Assembly (NCBI RefSeq): GCF_000622895.1
Contig: NZ_AVCC01000003.1
Span: 1 to 64,000, forward strand
Direction: 5' to 3'
DNA length: 64,000 nucleotides
Source of the DNA: Herminiimonas sp. CN
GTDB lineage: Bacteria > Pseudomonadota > Gammaproteobacteria > Burkholderiales > Burkholderiaceae_D
Shown here piece by piece: positions 26,208 to 38,462 of this stretch. Position 1 is the stretch's first letter, and every line of letters begins with the position of its first letter. The notes under the pieces are model-generated. The model did not search any database and was not told where the DNA came from. It saw only the letters and a list, made by a program, of their open reading frames with translations. Position numbers and translations under genes: made by a program.

Positions 26208-27092
26208 GTGAAAATCCCTCTGCCGATCCGCGATGGCGTCGCGCCCAGTCGTGTGTGGCTGCAAAAAGGTCCGTGGCCGTCCATGCTGGATTTCCTGTGC
26301 GCGCGGTTTCCGGATGTGGCGGCGACCACCTGGCAAGAGCGCATGGCGCGCGGCGAAGTAGTCGATGGCGATGGCGTGCACCTGCTGCCGGACAGCAGTT
26401 ACCGCCCGGGCATTTGCCTCTTCTATTACCGCGAGCTGAGCGGCGAGACGCCGATTCCGTTCCGGGAGCAGATCCTGCACCGGGATGCGCACATCCTGGC
26501 GGTCGACAAGCCGCATTTCCTGCCGGTGATTCCGGGCGGGCGCTTTCTGCATGAAACCCTGCTGGTGCGCCTGAAGAAAAAGCTGCAGTTGCCCGATCTG
26601 ACGCCGATCCACCGGCTCGACCGCGAAACCGCCGGTGTCATTCTCTTTTCGCACAATGCCGGCAGCCGCGGCGCTTATCAGTCGCTGTTCCAGCAGCGCG
26701 CGGTGCACAAGGTGTACGAAGCGCTGGCGCCGACCCTGAACGGCCGCAGTTTCCCGTTTACCTATCGCAGCCGGATGGTCGACGGCACGCCGTTCTTCCG
26801 TATGCAGGAAGCGGCGGGCGAGCCGAATTCGGAAACCCGCATCGATCTGATCGAGCAGCGCGGCGCGCTCAGCCTGTATCAACTGCAACCCCTTACCGGC
26901 CGCAAGCACCAGTTGCGCGTGCATCTGGCCGCGCTCGGGGTTCCGATTGTCAATGATCCGTTTTATCCGCAAGTGCTGCCGTGCAAGGCCGACGACATCA
27001 CGCAGCCGCTGCAGTTGCTGGCGCGCGCGGTTGCTTTCGTTGATCCGATTACGGGCGACAGGCGGCATTTCGAAAGCGTGCGCAAGCTGTGA
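26208..27092 (+). CDS. RluA-family pseudouridine synthase
   Basis: The 294-residue protein has the RluA catalytic motif HRLDRETAG with the nucleophilic Asp at residue 138, an S4-like N-terminal part (MLDFLCARFPDVAATTW, MARGEVVDGDGV) and the conserved TGRKHQLRVHLAALGVPIVNDPFY stretch (key residues Gly-Arg-x-His-Gln-Leu-Arg). It converts specific uridines to pseudouridine in rRNA or tRNA; the target cannot be set from sequence. A GTG start at 26208 is chosen since the upstream extension crosses the terminator hairpin and looks random. Confidence 0.88.
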   Translation: MKIPLPIRDGVAPSRVWLQKGPWPSMLDFLCARFPDVAATTWQERMARGEVVDGDGVHLLPDSSYRPGICLFYYRELSGETPIPFREQILHRDAHILAVDKPHFLPVIPGGRFLHETLLVRLKKKLQLPDLTPIHRLDRETAGVILFSHNAGSRGAYQSLFQQRAVHKVYEALAPTLNGRSFPFTYRSRMVDGTPFFRMQEAAGEPNSETRIDLIEQRGALSLYQLQPLTGRKHQLRVHLAALGVPIVNDPFYPQVLPCKADDITQPLQLLARAVAFVDPITGDRRHFESVRKL

Positions 27093-27364
27093 GAAACGCC
27101 TGATTGTTTGGAGTATCGCGATAAATGCCAATTTTTCGCAATGAATTTATGGTTTTTTTAAAATACTCATGTTGCAATGTCATTGCCCGGAGATTTTCAT
27201 CCGGAAGTTTTCGCATTGTGCGGCGGGATTTTTGGTAAATTCTCGATAATGGTGTCGATTCGCAATGTTCGGCCGCCAGCCGGGTCAGAGCGTTGCACAG
27301 ATCGGAATCGCCCCAGCGCCGGTATCGCCATTGCCGGCGCCACCCGGCCGACCACTTGACTGGC

Positions 27365-30300
27365 ATGGAAAATATGTTTTCAAAGAATTTTTTGCCACTT
27401 AAGGTGCGTGCCCTGGCGGACCAATTGAGCCCTGCCGGCATTGCATTGCTGTATGCGGGCATTGCAGCGTTATGGATCGTGGCCTCCGGCCGGTTGCTGA
27501 CCTTTACCGTCGCGGACCCGGTGTTGCAGGGACGTATTGAACTGGCCAAGGGGCTGGCGTTTGTGCTGGTTACCAGCGGCTTGCTGTATCTGTTGCTGAA
27601 GCTGCGGCGGGCGCCGGCTCCCGCCTCCTTGCTGCGCAATAGTCCCTGGCTGCCCGCTGCAAACAGGTTGTTGCCGCTTTTCATTGCGCTGCTGCTGGTG
27701 GTGCCGCTGCTTGGCCTGGCGGTCGTCAAGCTGTATGGCCCGCAGTTGGAACGCAAGGCATACGGCAATCTGGCATCGCTGGCCTTGCTGCAGTCGGAAC
27801 AGATCGAGAACTGGCTGGCCGAACGGCATGACGATGGCGCAGCGCTGGCGGGCAACGCAGCGTTTGCGGCTCAGATCGGACGCCTGGTGCGGCAGAATGC
27901 ACCCGCAGCGCTGTTCAAACCGGTGCTGGCGCAGGTTGAGAATCTGCGTGCTGCGTATGGCTATGACAGCATCCTGCTGCTGGATTCCGGAGGAACCCTG
28001 CTGGCTGCGCTGGGCGACCGCAGCACGCTGTCGCCCGAGTTGCAGGCATTGCTGCGCCAGCCACTGGCCAGCCGGCAGGTGCAGCGCAGCAACCTGTATC
28101 TGGACCAGGCCGGGCGCATGCAACTGGACTGGGTGGTGCCGATAGCGGAACCGGGTTCGCAAGCTGGACCGGTGGTGGCGGCAGTGGTGTTGCGGGTGGC
28201 GCCGGAGCGCTTTTTGTTCCCGCTGATCCGGCGTTGGACTGAAAATAGCGCCAGCGGCGAAACCATGCTGGTGCGGCGCGATGGCGATGCTGCAACCTAT
28301 CTGAACACCTTGCGCCATGCCTGGAGCGCGACGCCGATCCTGCAGCGGCCGCTGACGGAATCAGAATTGCCGGCCGCCGTCTTCGTCGGTCAGGCCGGGC
28401 CGGGCACGATGCAAGGCCGGGATTATCGCGGCACGGCGGTGCTGGCGGCGCATCGCCCGGTGGCCGGCACCGATTGGCATCTGGTGGCCAAGATCGACCG
28501 TGCCGAAGTGCTGGAGCCGCTGTACACATTGGTGTTCTGGATCAGCCTGATTGCCCTTGCTGCGGTTATTGCCGTGAGTACGGCGATAGTGCTGCTATGG
28601 CGTCAGCAGCGCCATTTGCACGGACTGGCATTGCTGGCGCACCAGGCCAAGGCGGATCGCCTGCTGCGGCAGTTCTTCGATTTGCCGTTCATCGGCATCG
28701 CGATGATCTCGCCTTCGGCAAAAAACGTGGTCCAGTTCAACGACCATTTGTGCACCATTCTGGGCTACTCGCGGGAAGAACTGGCTGCCAGGAATTGGAT
28801 GCAACTGACCCACCCGGACGATCTTGCTGCCGAAACTTGCCAGATCGAACGCATCGAAAGCGGCGAATCCGAAGGGTATGCGCTGGACAAGCGCTTCATT
28901 TGCAAGGATGGGGCGGTCAGGTTCGCTACCGTTGATGTCAAATGCGTGCGCCAATCCGACGGCGCGGTGGATTTTTTCGTGGCTACCGTGGCAGACATTA
29001 CCGAGCGCCGTGCCGGCGAGGCTAAAATCCAGCGCCTGACCCAGTTCTACGCCGCACTCAGCCAGTGCAATCAAGCGATCGTGCGCTGTACCAGCGAAGC
29101 CGAGCTGTTCGCGCAGATCTGCTGCGACGCAGTACAACTGGGCGGCATGAAGATGGCATGGATCGGGCTGCTGGATCCGGTCAGCCGCCGGATCCAGCCG
29201 GTTGCTTCGTATGGCGATGGCACCGCCTATCTGGACGGCCTTGAAATTTCGGCCGATGATAATCAGGCGGCCGGTTGCGGCCCGACCGGTGCCGCCATCC
29301 GCGGCAATCAGCCGTACTGGTGCCAGGATTTCCAGAGCGATCCGCGCACTGCGTCGTGGCATGCGCGCAGCGAGCGCTTCGGCTGGCGCGCCTCGGCCGC
29401 GCTGCCGCTATGCCGCAACGGCGTCGTGATCGGGGTCTTTTCCCTGTATGCGGATGAAACCCATGTATTCGACGAAGCGGTGCGCAGCCTGCTGGTCGAA
29501 ATGGCGATCGACATCAGTTACGCGCTCGACAATTTCGCCCGTGAGACCGCGCGCCAGCAGGCCGAACAAGCGCTGCGCGATAGCGAGGAGCGTTATCGCG
29601 CGGTGACGCAATCTGCCAACGATGCGATTATCACATCCGATAAAGCCGGCAATATCGTCAGCTGGAACCAAGGCGCCGCAGCAATCTTCGGTTATGTCCA
29701 GGCCGAGGTTCTCGGTCAGCCGCTGACGCTGCTAATGCCGGAGCGCTACCGGCAGCGCCATCAGGCCGGCATGCGCCGGATCCAGTCCGGCGGCGCGCCG
29801 GAGATCGTCGGCAGAATGGTCGAATTGACAGGTGTGCGCAAGGATGGCAGCGAATTTCCGCTGGAGCTTTTGCTGGCCAAGTGCGAAGTGGCCAGCGGCT
29901 GGTTCATGACCGGCACCATTCGCGATATCAGCCAGCGCAAGCAGAACGAGGCCAAGCTCGGGCTGGCCGCTCAGGTATTCGAGCAGAGCGGCGAAGGCAT
30001 CATGATTACCGATGCGCATCATCGCATCGTGAGGATCAACCACGCATTCACTGCCATTACCGGTTACAGCGAAGCCGAAGCGCTGGACCAGAATCCGCGC
30101 ATGCTAAGTTCGGGCCGGCAGGATCAGGATTTCTATCGGGGCATGTGGGCTGTCATCAAAGCACAGGGCCACTGGCAAGGGGAAGTCTGGAACCGCCGCA
30201 AGGATGGCAGCGTGTATCCGGAATGGCTATCGATCAGCAAGGTGCTCGACAGCCAGGGCAACCTGACCAACTATATCGGCATCTTCAGCGACATCAGCCA

Positions 30301-31627
30301 GTACAAGGCGGCGCAGGAGCAGATCCAGCGGCTGGCGCACTTCGATGCGCTGACCGGATTGCCGAACCGTGTCTTGCTCAACGACCGCACCAGCCAGGCA
30401 CTCTCGATGGCGCATCGCAGCCATGCGCCGCTGGCGCTGATGTTTATCGATCTGGATCGTTTCAAGAATGTCAACGATTCGCTCGGCCATCGCATCGGCG
30501 ACGCCTTGCTGGTTGCGCTGGCCCAGCGCCTTTGCGCGGCAGTGCGCGAACAGGACACCGTATCGCGTCTGGGCGGGGACGAATTCATCCTGGTGCTGCC
30601 CGATACCGATGCCGATGGTGCGGCCCATATCGCGAAGATATTGCTGGAAACCGCGGTCCAGCCGTACCAGATCGAACAGCATGAACTGACCATCACGTCG
30701 TCGATCGGGATCGCCATGTACCCGGGCGACGGCGAGGATTTCGAGTCGCTCTCGAAGTGCGCCGATATTGCGATGTACCGCGCAAAACAGGACGGGCGCA
30801 ACAATTTCTGTTTTTTCACCTCGGAAATGCAGGCCCGCTCGGTGCGCACGCTGCAACTTGAAAACGCGCTGCGCCGGGCGCTGGAACGCGATCAGCTGGC
30901 GTTGCACTACCAGCCCCAGGTGTCGTTGCAGGACGGCAGCATCATCGGCGCCGAAGCGCTGCTGCGCTGGCAGCACCCGGAACTGGGTTGGATCCTGCCG
31001 GCCGAATTCATTCCGATCGCCGAAGACAGCGGCCAGATCCTGCAGCTCGGGGAATGGGTGCTGCGCACTGCAGCGCGCCAGTGCCGCGCCTGGATCGAAT
31101 CCATGCCGGGACCGCTGATGATGGCGGTGAACCTGTCGGCAGTGCAGTTCCGCCACCCGCACCTGCCGGAACTGGTGATGCAGATTCTCGAACAGGAAGG
31201 GTTGCCGCCGTCCTGCCTGGAGCTGGAGCTGACCGAAAGCGCGGCCATGGATAATCCGCTGGCTGCGGTGGTGGTCATGGACCGTTTGCACGCGTGCGGA
31301 ATCCGGATGTCGATTGACGATTTCGGCACCGGCTATTCTTCGCTCAGCTACCTGAAGCGTTTTCAGGTCTACAAACTGAAGATCGACCAATCCTTCGTGC
31401 GCGACATCTCGGCCGATCCGGAAGACGAGGCGATCGTCGGCGCCATCATCAGCATGGCCCGCAGCCTCGGCCTGCGCACCATCGCCGAAGGGGTCGAAAC
31501 CGAGCGGCAGCTGGCGTTCCTGCGTGAAAAAGGCTGCGACGAAGCGCAGGGTTACTACTTCGGCAAGCCGATGCCGGCGGAGCGGTTCGAGGCCGCATTG
31601 CGGCAGCGGCAGGATATTTCCGCCTGA
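27365..31627 (+). CDS. Membrane sensor diguanylate cyclase/phosphodiesterase (PAS-GAF-PAS-PAS-GGDEF-EAL)
   Basis: The roughly 1420-residue protein has three N-terminal membrane segments, a periplasmic sensing region (about residues 130-390), a fourth segment (about 395-420), then PAS (about 433), GAF (about 570-725), PAS (about 735), PAS-PAC (about 863), GGDEF (from about 993) and EAL (to the end). The cyclase site is intact (RLGGDEF), with a product-inhibition RxxD site (REQD) five residues before it. The EAL domain has EALLRW and DDFGTGYSS, so both making and breaking of cyclic di-GMP are possible. Start is uncertain, 27365 or 27374. It stands alone as a gene. Confidence 0.93.
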   Translation: MENMFSKNFLPLKVRALADQLSPAGIALLYAGIAALWIVASGRLLTFTVADPVLQGRIELAKGLAFVLVTSGLLYLLLKLRRAPAPASLLRNSPWLPAANRLLPLFIALLLVVPLLGLAVVKLYGPQLERKAYGNLASLALLQSEQIENWLAERHDDGAALAGNAAFAAQIGRLVRQNAPAALFKPVLAQVENLRAAYGYDSILLLDSGGTLLAALGDRSTLSPELQALLRQPLASRQVQRSNLYLDQAGRMQLDWVVPIAEPGSQAGPVVAAVVLRVAPERFLFPLIRRWTENSASGETMLVRRDGDAATYLNTLRHAWSATPILQRPLTESELPAAVFVGQAGPGTMQGRDYRGTAVLAAHRPVAGTDWHLVAKIDRAEVLEPLYTLVFWISLIALAAVIAVSTAIVLLWRQQRHLHGLALLAHQAKADRLLRQFFDLPFIGIAMISPSAKNVVQFNDHLCTILGYSREELAARNWMQLTHPDDLAAETCQIERIESGESEGYALDKRFICKDGAVRFATVDVKCVRQSDGAVDFFVATVADITERRAGEAKIQRLTQFYAALSQCNQAIVRCTSEAELFAQICCDAVQLGGMKMAWIGLLDPVSRRIQPVASYGDGTAYLDGLEISADDNQAAGCGPTGAAIRGNQPYWCQDFQSDPRTASWHARSERFGWRASAALPLCRNGVVIGVFSLYADETHVFDEAVRSLLVEMAIDISYALDNFARETARQQAEQALRDSEERYRAVTQSANDAIITSDKAGNIVSWNQGAAAIFGYVQAEVLGQPLTLLMPERYRQRHQAGMRRIQSGGAPEIVGRMVELTGVRKDGSEFPLELLLAKCEVASGWFMTGTIRDISQRKQNEAKLGLAAQVFEQSGEGIMITDAHHRIVRINHAFTAITGYSEAEALDQNPRMLSSGRQDQDFYRGMWAVIKAQGHWQGEVWNRRKDGSVYPEWLSISKVLDSQGNLTNYIGIFSDISQYKAAQEQIQRLAHFDALTGLPNRVLLNDRTSQALSMAHRSHAPLALMFIDLDRFKNVNDSLGHRIGDALLVALAQRLCAAVREQDTVSRLGGDEFILVLPDTDADGAAHIAKILLETAVQPYQIEQHELTITSSIGIAMYPGDGEDFESLSKCADIAMYRAKQDGRNNFCFFTSEMQARSVRTLQLENALRRALERDQLALHYQPQVSLQDGSIIGAEALLRWQHPELGWILPAEFIPIAEDSGQILQLGEWVLRTAARQCRAWIESMPGPLMMAVNLSAVQFRHPHLPELVMQILEQEGLPPSCLELELTESAAMDNPLAAVVVMDRLHACGIRMSIDDFGTGYSSLSYLKRFQVYKLKIDQSFVRDISADPEDEAIVGAIISMARSLGLRTIAEGVETERQLAFLREKGCDEAQGYYFGKPMPAERFEAALRQRQDISA

Positions 31628-31651
31628 AAATATAGCCTGCCGTATTTTCAG
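31624..31651. repeat. Inverted repeat over the stop of the GGDEF-EAL gene
   Basis: Perfect 9-bp arms CTGAAAATA and TATTTTCAG flank a 10-bp centre and include the stop codon at 31625-31627. It may form a 3' hairpin in the mRNA; it has no T run. Confidence 0.45.
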
Positions 31652-31912
31652 AATGCCATTGAAACATGGCGGATATATCACGGTTTTTTGATACCCCCCA
31701 ACCAATGCAACGCGTGCGGCAAGACCCGGCCAGCGCCCGTGCCGCGTTCGGCTTTGCTCCCTGGCATCCCGGCCTGATCGTGACGATGTCGGATTTTTTT
31801 GCAACATCCTTGCGGCCCGTCAACCGTTCCTGAGCGATTCGGCATCAAATATCAGATCGATAATCACGCAGCCGCTGCCCGGCCGCAATCGCTCATCCCG
31901 AAGGAGCATCCG

Positions 31913-34750
<2,838 letters not shown>

Positions 34751-34870
34751 GCGTCCTGCTGCTATGATCTGAGAAAACAGCTGGGTATGTGCAGAAATAC
34801 CTGCATTTACGCAAATAAACATGCGGTATTGAAAAATACTATAAGTAGTATGAATTTAAGGCAAATCGCA

Positions 34871-34903
34871 CCGCCGCCTGCCAAAAGCAGGCCGGCGGCT
34901 TTA
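34871..34903. terminator. Bidirectional-type hairpin between acnA and the next gene
   Basis: CCGCCGCCTGC and GCAGGCCGGCGG arms pair with one bulge around a CAAAA loop, followed by TTTAGTTT. Convergent genes flank it (acnA plus, 34933-35238 minus), so it may stop both transcripts. A small palindrome (ATACTA-TAAG-TAGTAT, 34836-34851) lies just before it. Confidence 0.65.
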
Positions 34904-34932
34904 GTTTGCGGTTGCGCGCGGCAGCCGGCCGG

Positions 34933-35238
34933 CTAAGCCCACTGCTTGCCGAGTTCCTCCAGCCCGGCCTGCTGCAGGTCCTGCGGCGTCATCGCGATGC
35001 GGAACTTGCATTCGGCATTAAAGTGCAGGAACCACGGCTCGGCCAGCATCGGGATCTGCGAATCGCGCTCGACCTGCACGACCAGGAAAGCGCCCCGGCG
35101 CCCGTTCTGCTCGGTGAAATAGGTCGCTTCCGGCTTGATCGCCTCCAGGATGCGGCCGATGATGGCCCCGACCGTGCCGTTGCGCACCGCGGTATTGAAC
35201 GGCTCGGGGGGGAATTCGACGTTGAGTATCATACGCAT
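34933..35238 (-). CDS. Conserved small hypothetical protein, 101 aa
   Basis: I recognise the type, a compact soluble alpha/beta protein, but not a function. It begins MRMILNVEFPPEPFNTAVR, has GTVGAIIGRILEAIKPEATYFTE and ends in a helix (MTPQDLQQAGLEELGKQWA). No signal peptide, membrane segment or catalytic motif is visible. It is convergent with acnA, separated by a hairpin, and lies on the same strand as the SnoaL-like gene upstream (83 bp gap). Confidence 0.75.
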   Translation of the reverse strand: MRMILNVEFPPEPFNTAVRNGTVGAIIGRILEAIKPEATYFTEQNGRRGAFLVVQVERDSQIPMLAEPWFLHFNAECKFRIAMTPQDLQQAGLEELGKQWA

Positions 35239-35321
35239 GACGCTTGACTCCTCTCGCTGGTTTTAGCGCGGCAGAGTGCGCATGGCACTCAGCGCCACGC
35301 TGGCGCCAGATGGAAATTGCA

Positions 35322-35708
35322 CTACAGCCCATAGCGCGCGGCAGTGTTGAAAAAACCCCGCCAGCGCGTGATTTTGCCGTTCCTTACCGTGAACACATGA
35401 ACCCATTCGGACGCAAAGTCTTCATTGGTGTCGAGCGCCGTTGATTGTTCCCAGCCGAGCACGATGACATGCTCGCCGGCCTCGATGAATTCGCGCGGCT
35501 CGAACACGTGAATCGCGTCGGCCAGCGGGAGCGCCGCAAAAAAAGCGGCCACCTCGATGTGGTCGCGCCGCAGTCCGGCATACGGCAAATTTTCAGAACC
35601 GACGAATTCCCAATCGACCTTCTCGGCCACCAGATCCAGGATCGCCGGTATATTTCCCTGGCCGAAAGCGGTATACGCCTGTTGCACGACAGCGGTAGCG
35701 GCGCCCAT
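35322..35708 (-). CDS. SnoaL-like (NTF2-fold) protein
   Basis: The 128-residue protein has the usual SnoaL/ketosteroid-isomerase-like layout: an N-terminal helix pair (VVQQAYTAFGQGNIPAILDL), VDWEFVG, a central helix (IEVAAFFAALP) and C-terminal beta strands ending WRGFFNTAARY. Family members range from cyclases and isomerases to binding proteins; no substrate can be assigned. Start at 35708 has an AGGAGG ribosome site, whereas the longer frame to 35789 does not. Confidence 0.85.
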   Translation of the reverse strand: MGAATAVVQQAYTAFGQGNIPAILDLVAEKVDWEFVGSENLPYAGLRRDHIEVAAFFAALPLADAIHVFEPREFIEAGEHVIVLGWEQSTALDTNEDFASEWVHVFTVRNGKITRWRGFFNTAARYGL

Positions 35709-35909
35709 GTTGATGCCTCCTGTTGGCAAACACTCCGGAAAATCGGGGTACAGCCATGCTGCCGCCGACGATGCCGCGTGCGGCAACACCGTAGCCGCAT
35801 CAAGAACCTTTACCCATTTTAAATTCTAGTATTTCCCGTTTCGAATACCATCCGCAAGCGCTGCGCCGTTGCGTTGCGTCAAACGACCGCAGGCAAAAGC
35901 CGGCCGCCG

Positions 35910-37253
35910 CTAGGGTTGCGGCCGGTCGCTGGCGGCGGCGCGCGCATGCACCATCCGGCCGGCCGCGTAGGTCGCGGCAACGCTGCGGTCGTCGCCTAGC
36001 AAGGCAAGCGCGAACAGCAACTCTTCCAGGCTATCGGTGCGTGCAGTGCGGCGCGCCAGCAACGGGGTCGCCTGCGGGTCAAGCACGATGAAATCGGCTT
36101 CAGCGCCGGGCGCGAAGCTGCCGATCGTGTCCTCCAGCTGCATGCTGCGCGCCGCGCCAAGGGTGGCGAGGTAGAACATGCGTAGTGCCGATAGCGTGGT
36201 GCCACCCATGCGCGCGACCTTGAAGGTCTCGTTCATGGTCTGCAGCATTGAGAATGCGGTGCCGGCACCGATGTCGGAGGCCAGCGACAGCGGCACCTGC
36301 GCCGCAGCTGCGCGGGCGAAATCGAACAGGCCGCTGCCGAGGAACAGGTTGGAAGTCGGGCAGACCGCGATAGCGGATTGGGTCTCGTTCATGCGCCTGA
36401 AGTCGGCGTCGTCGAGCCAGATGCCGTGGCCGTACATCGCGCGCGGGCGCAGCAGGCCGGCCCGGTCGTACACGTCCAGATAGCTGCGCGCGGTCGGGAA
36501 CAGCTGCCTGACCCACGCCACTTCGTCGGTGTTTTCGGCGACGTGGCTCTGGATATAGGTATCCGGATAGGCGCGCGCCAGTTCGCCGGCCAGCTGCAGC
36601 TGCGCATCGGTTGAGGTCGGCGCGAAGCGTGGCGTGATCGCAACCAGCTGGCGGCCGCGCTTGTGCCATTTCTTGATCAGTGCTTCGGTGTCGCGCGCGC
36701 CGCCCTCGGCCGTGTCGCGCAGGAACTCCGGGCAGTTGCGGTCCATCAGCACCTTGCCGGCCACCATCCGTAGGTTGCGCCGTTCGCTGGCGCTGAAAAA
36801 CGCCTCGACCGATTCCGGATGCACGGTGCAATACACCATCGCGCTGGTGGTGCCGCAGCGCAGCAGCTGGCCGATGAAGAATTCGGCCACTTCGGCCGCA
36901 TGTTCCGGCTCGGCAAAGCGGCGCTCGGCCGGGAAGGTGTACTGCTGCAGCCACGGCAGCAGGCCGGGCGCCGGCGAAGCAATGATGTCGGTCTGCGGGT
37001 AATGCAGATGGGTGTCGATGAAGCCGGGCACGATCAGCTTGCCGCGGTAGTCGATGACGACCGCATCCGGCGGCAGGCTGGCGTGCAGTTGCGCATAAGC
37101 GCCGGCAATCTGGACCTGCCCATCTGCGACGATCAGCAGCCCGTCCTGATGCCATTGGGCAGCATCCTGGTGCAAAGCCGGATCACCTGTGAAATGCAGG
37201 ATGCTGGCGCGGTAGACTTGCAGTGCAGGTAGCTCTGCGGCGGCGTTGCTCAT
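35910..37253 (-). CDS. guaD: Guanine deaminase
   Basis: The 447-residue amidohydrolase converts guanine to xanthine. It has the metal-binding PGFIDTHLHYPQTD (His-x-His), the GuaD-type YTFPAERRF segment, a further zinc His in SHVAENTDEVAWV and the catalytic Asp region SLASDIGAGTAFSML. Length matches guanine deaminases (about 430-450). The start at 37253 removes an upstream low-complexity extension. It is divergent from the aryl polyene operon across a 222-bp control region. Confidence 0.93.
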   Translation of the reverse strand: MSNAAAELPALQVYRASILHFTGDPALHQDAAQWHQDGLLIVADGQVQIAGAYAQLHASLPPDAVVIDYRGKLIVPGFIDTHLHYPQTDIIASPAPGLLPWLQQYTFPAERRFAEPEHAAEVAEFFIGQLLRCGTTSAMVYCTVHPESVEAFFSASERRNLRMVAGKVLMDRNCPEFLRDTAEGGARDTEALIKKWHKRGRQLVAITPRFAPTSTDAQLQLAGELARAYPDTYIQSHVAENTDEVAWVRQLFPTARSYLDVYDRAGLLRPRAMYGHGIWLDDADFRRMNETQSAIAVCPTSNLFLGSGLFDFARAAAAQVPLSLASDIGAGTAFSMLQTMNETFKVARMGGTTLSALRMFYLATLGAARSMQLEDTIGSFAPGAEADFIVLDPQATPLLARRTARTDSLEELLFALALLGDDRSVAATYAAGRMVHARAAASDRPQP

Positions 37254-37414
37254 GGTGTGTCCTTGCTGGTCAGGGGTGCTGGGCCGTGCGATGGCGACAT
37301 TATCGTCTGCCACAGCCTTTTCCTCATACTGCCGTGCCGCAACCGAAGCGGCGATCGCCCAAACGGGGATCCGGCGCTCCGGGGCAGGGGAAAAAGCATG
37401 GATTAATAGCGGGC

Positions 37415-37420
37415 TATAAT
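37415..37420 (+). promoter_or_regulatory. Candidate -10 element for the aryl-polyene operon
   Basis: A perfect TATAAT lies 55 bp before the acyl carrier protein start. No -35 element is visible 16-18 bp upstream (A-rich sequence only), so an activator may be needed, or this is chance. Confidence 0.4.
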
Positions 37421-37475
37421 ATGCGGCCGCGCTGAAACCGATAGTGCGCCGTTTGATTTACCCGTAAAGATAAAC

Positions 37476-37760
37476 ATGAAGTCTGAAAGCATAGCGACAT
37501 ACGATACCGACCTGCAGAACGAGGTCGCTGAACTGATCGTCCAGGGTTTGAGTCTGGACCAGAGCGCCGCTGCGATCGATCCCGACGAGCCGCTGTATGG
37601 CGATGGTTTGGGGCTGGATTCGATCGATATACTCGAGGTTTCGCTGTTGATTTCCAAGCGTTATGGGATCCAGTTGCGCGCCAACAACGATGACAATCAC
37701 CGCATTTTCAGTTCCCTGCGCAGCTTGACTGCATACATCAGCGCGCAGAGATCGGCCTGA
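37476..37760 (+). CDS. Acyl carrier protein of the aryl-polyene-type pathway
   Basis: The 94-residue acidic protein has the phosphopantetheine site GLGLDSIDILEV, with the attachment Ser at residue 49, and an overall ACP helix pattern. It would carry the growing polyene chain. It is the first gene of a plus-strand operon running to 48962, and its stop overlaps the start of the next gene by one base. Only this ACP is present in the window, while many aryl polyene clusters have two. Confidence 0.9.
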   Translation: MKSESIATYDTDLQNEVAELIVQGLSLDQSAAAIDPDEPLYGDGLGLDSIDILEVSLLISKRYGIQLRANNDDNHRIFSSLRSLTAYISAQRSA

Positions 37761-38398
37761 TGTCCGCGGCGGCCGGGTCAGGGCGCTGGATAGCACTTGT
37801 TGCGCTGGGCGTAGCGTATGCGTGTCTGGCGCACTACACGAATAGCCGCAATGGAACTGAAACGCTGGGTACCGTTTTGGCGCTGGCGCCGATTGTGCTG
37901 GTGCTGCTGTCGATGGCCTGGCAAGCGCGCCACCGGATTGCCGCGCTGCTGGTGTTTTGCATCGGCTGTGCCGCGCTGTATGCTGGATGGAGCATGTTAT
38001 CCCAGCACTTCGCCCGGATTTACTGGCTTGAACATGCTGGCTCCCAACTGATGCTCTGCCTGGGTTTTGCGCGCACGCTGGGTTCCGGCCGGGAACCGAT
38101 GTGTTCCTATTTTGCAAGAATGATCGAAGGTCCGCTAACGCCGCAGCTTGCGCGTTACACCAGACAGGTTACCGGGGCCTGGGCGGTTTTCTTTGCCTTG
38201 ATGGCGCTTGCTTCGACACTGCTTTTCCTGACGGTAGCGCAGTCGACATGGTCGGTATTCGCCAATTTCTTTACCGCGCCGCTGATAGTCCTGATGTTCG
38301 TGCTCGAGTATGGCGCAAGGAAATGCCTGCTGCCGAACATGCAGCACGGGCACATACTTGACGCCATGAAAGTGGTCTGGAAAGTGCCTTCCCGTTAG
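37760..38398 (+). CDS. COG4648-type membrane protein of the polyene cluster
   Basis: The 212-residue protein has about six hydrophobic segments (WIALVALGVAYACLA, TVLALAPIVLVLLSMAW, IAALLVFCIGCAALYAGW and others). It matches the ApeG/COG4648-like membrane protein that accompanies the ACP in aryl polyene clusters. Its role is not established; involvement in export or in anchoring the synthase at the membrane is possible. The start overlaps the ACP stop by one base. Confidence 0.8.
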   Translation: MSAAAGSGRWIALVALGVAYACLAHYTNSRNGTETLGTVLALAPIVLVLLSMAWQARHRIAALLVFCIGCAALYAGWSMLSQHFARIYWLEHAGSQLMLCLGFARTLGSGREPMCSYFARMIEGPLTPQLARYTRQVTGAWAVFFALMALASTLLFLTVAQSTWSVFANFFTAPLIVLMFVLEYGARKCLLPNMQHGHILDAMKVVWKVPSR

Positions 38399-38462
38399 TC
38401 ACGAATGTCACGCATGTCACGAAAATCACGTCCATCATGAGCGCGCGCCGAAACAAAATATC

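Noticed and set aside
27177-27359. Short open frame of 60 codons before the GGDEF-EAL gene
   Set aside because: No ribosome site, no homology features, Arg/Pro-rich chance frame.
30227-31807. A 526-codon minus-strand open frame opposite the GGDEF-EAL gene
   Set aside because: Antisense to catalytic domains that are plainly intact; no domain in the antisense product.
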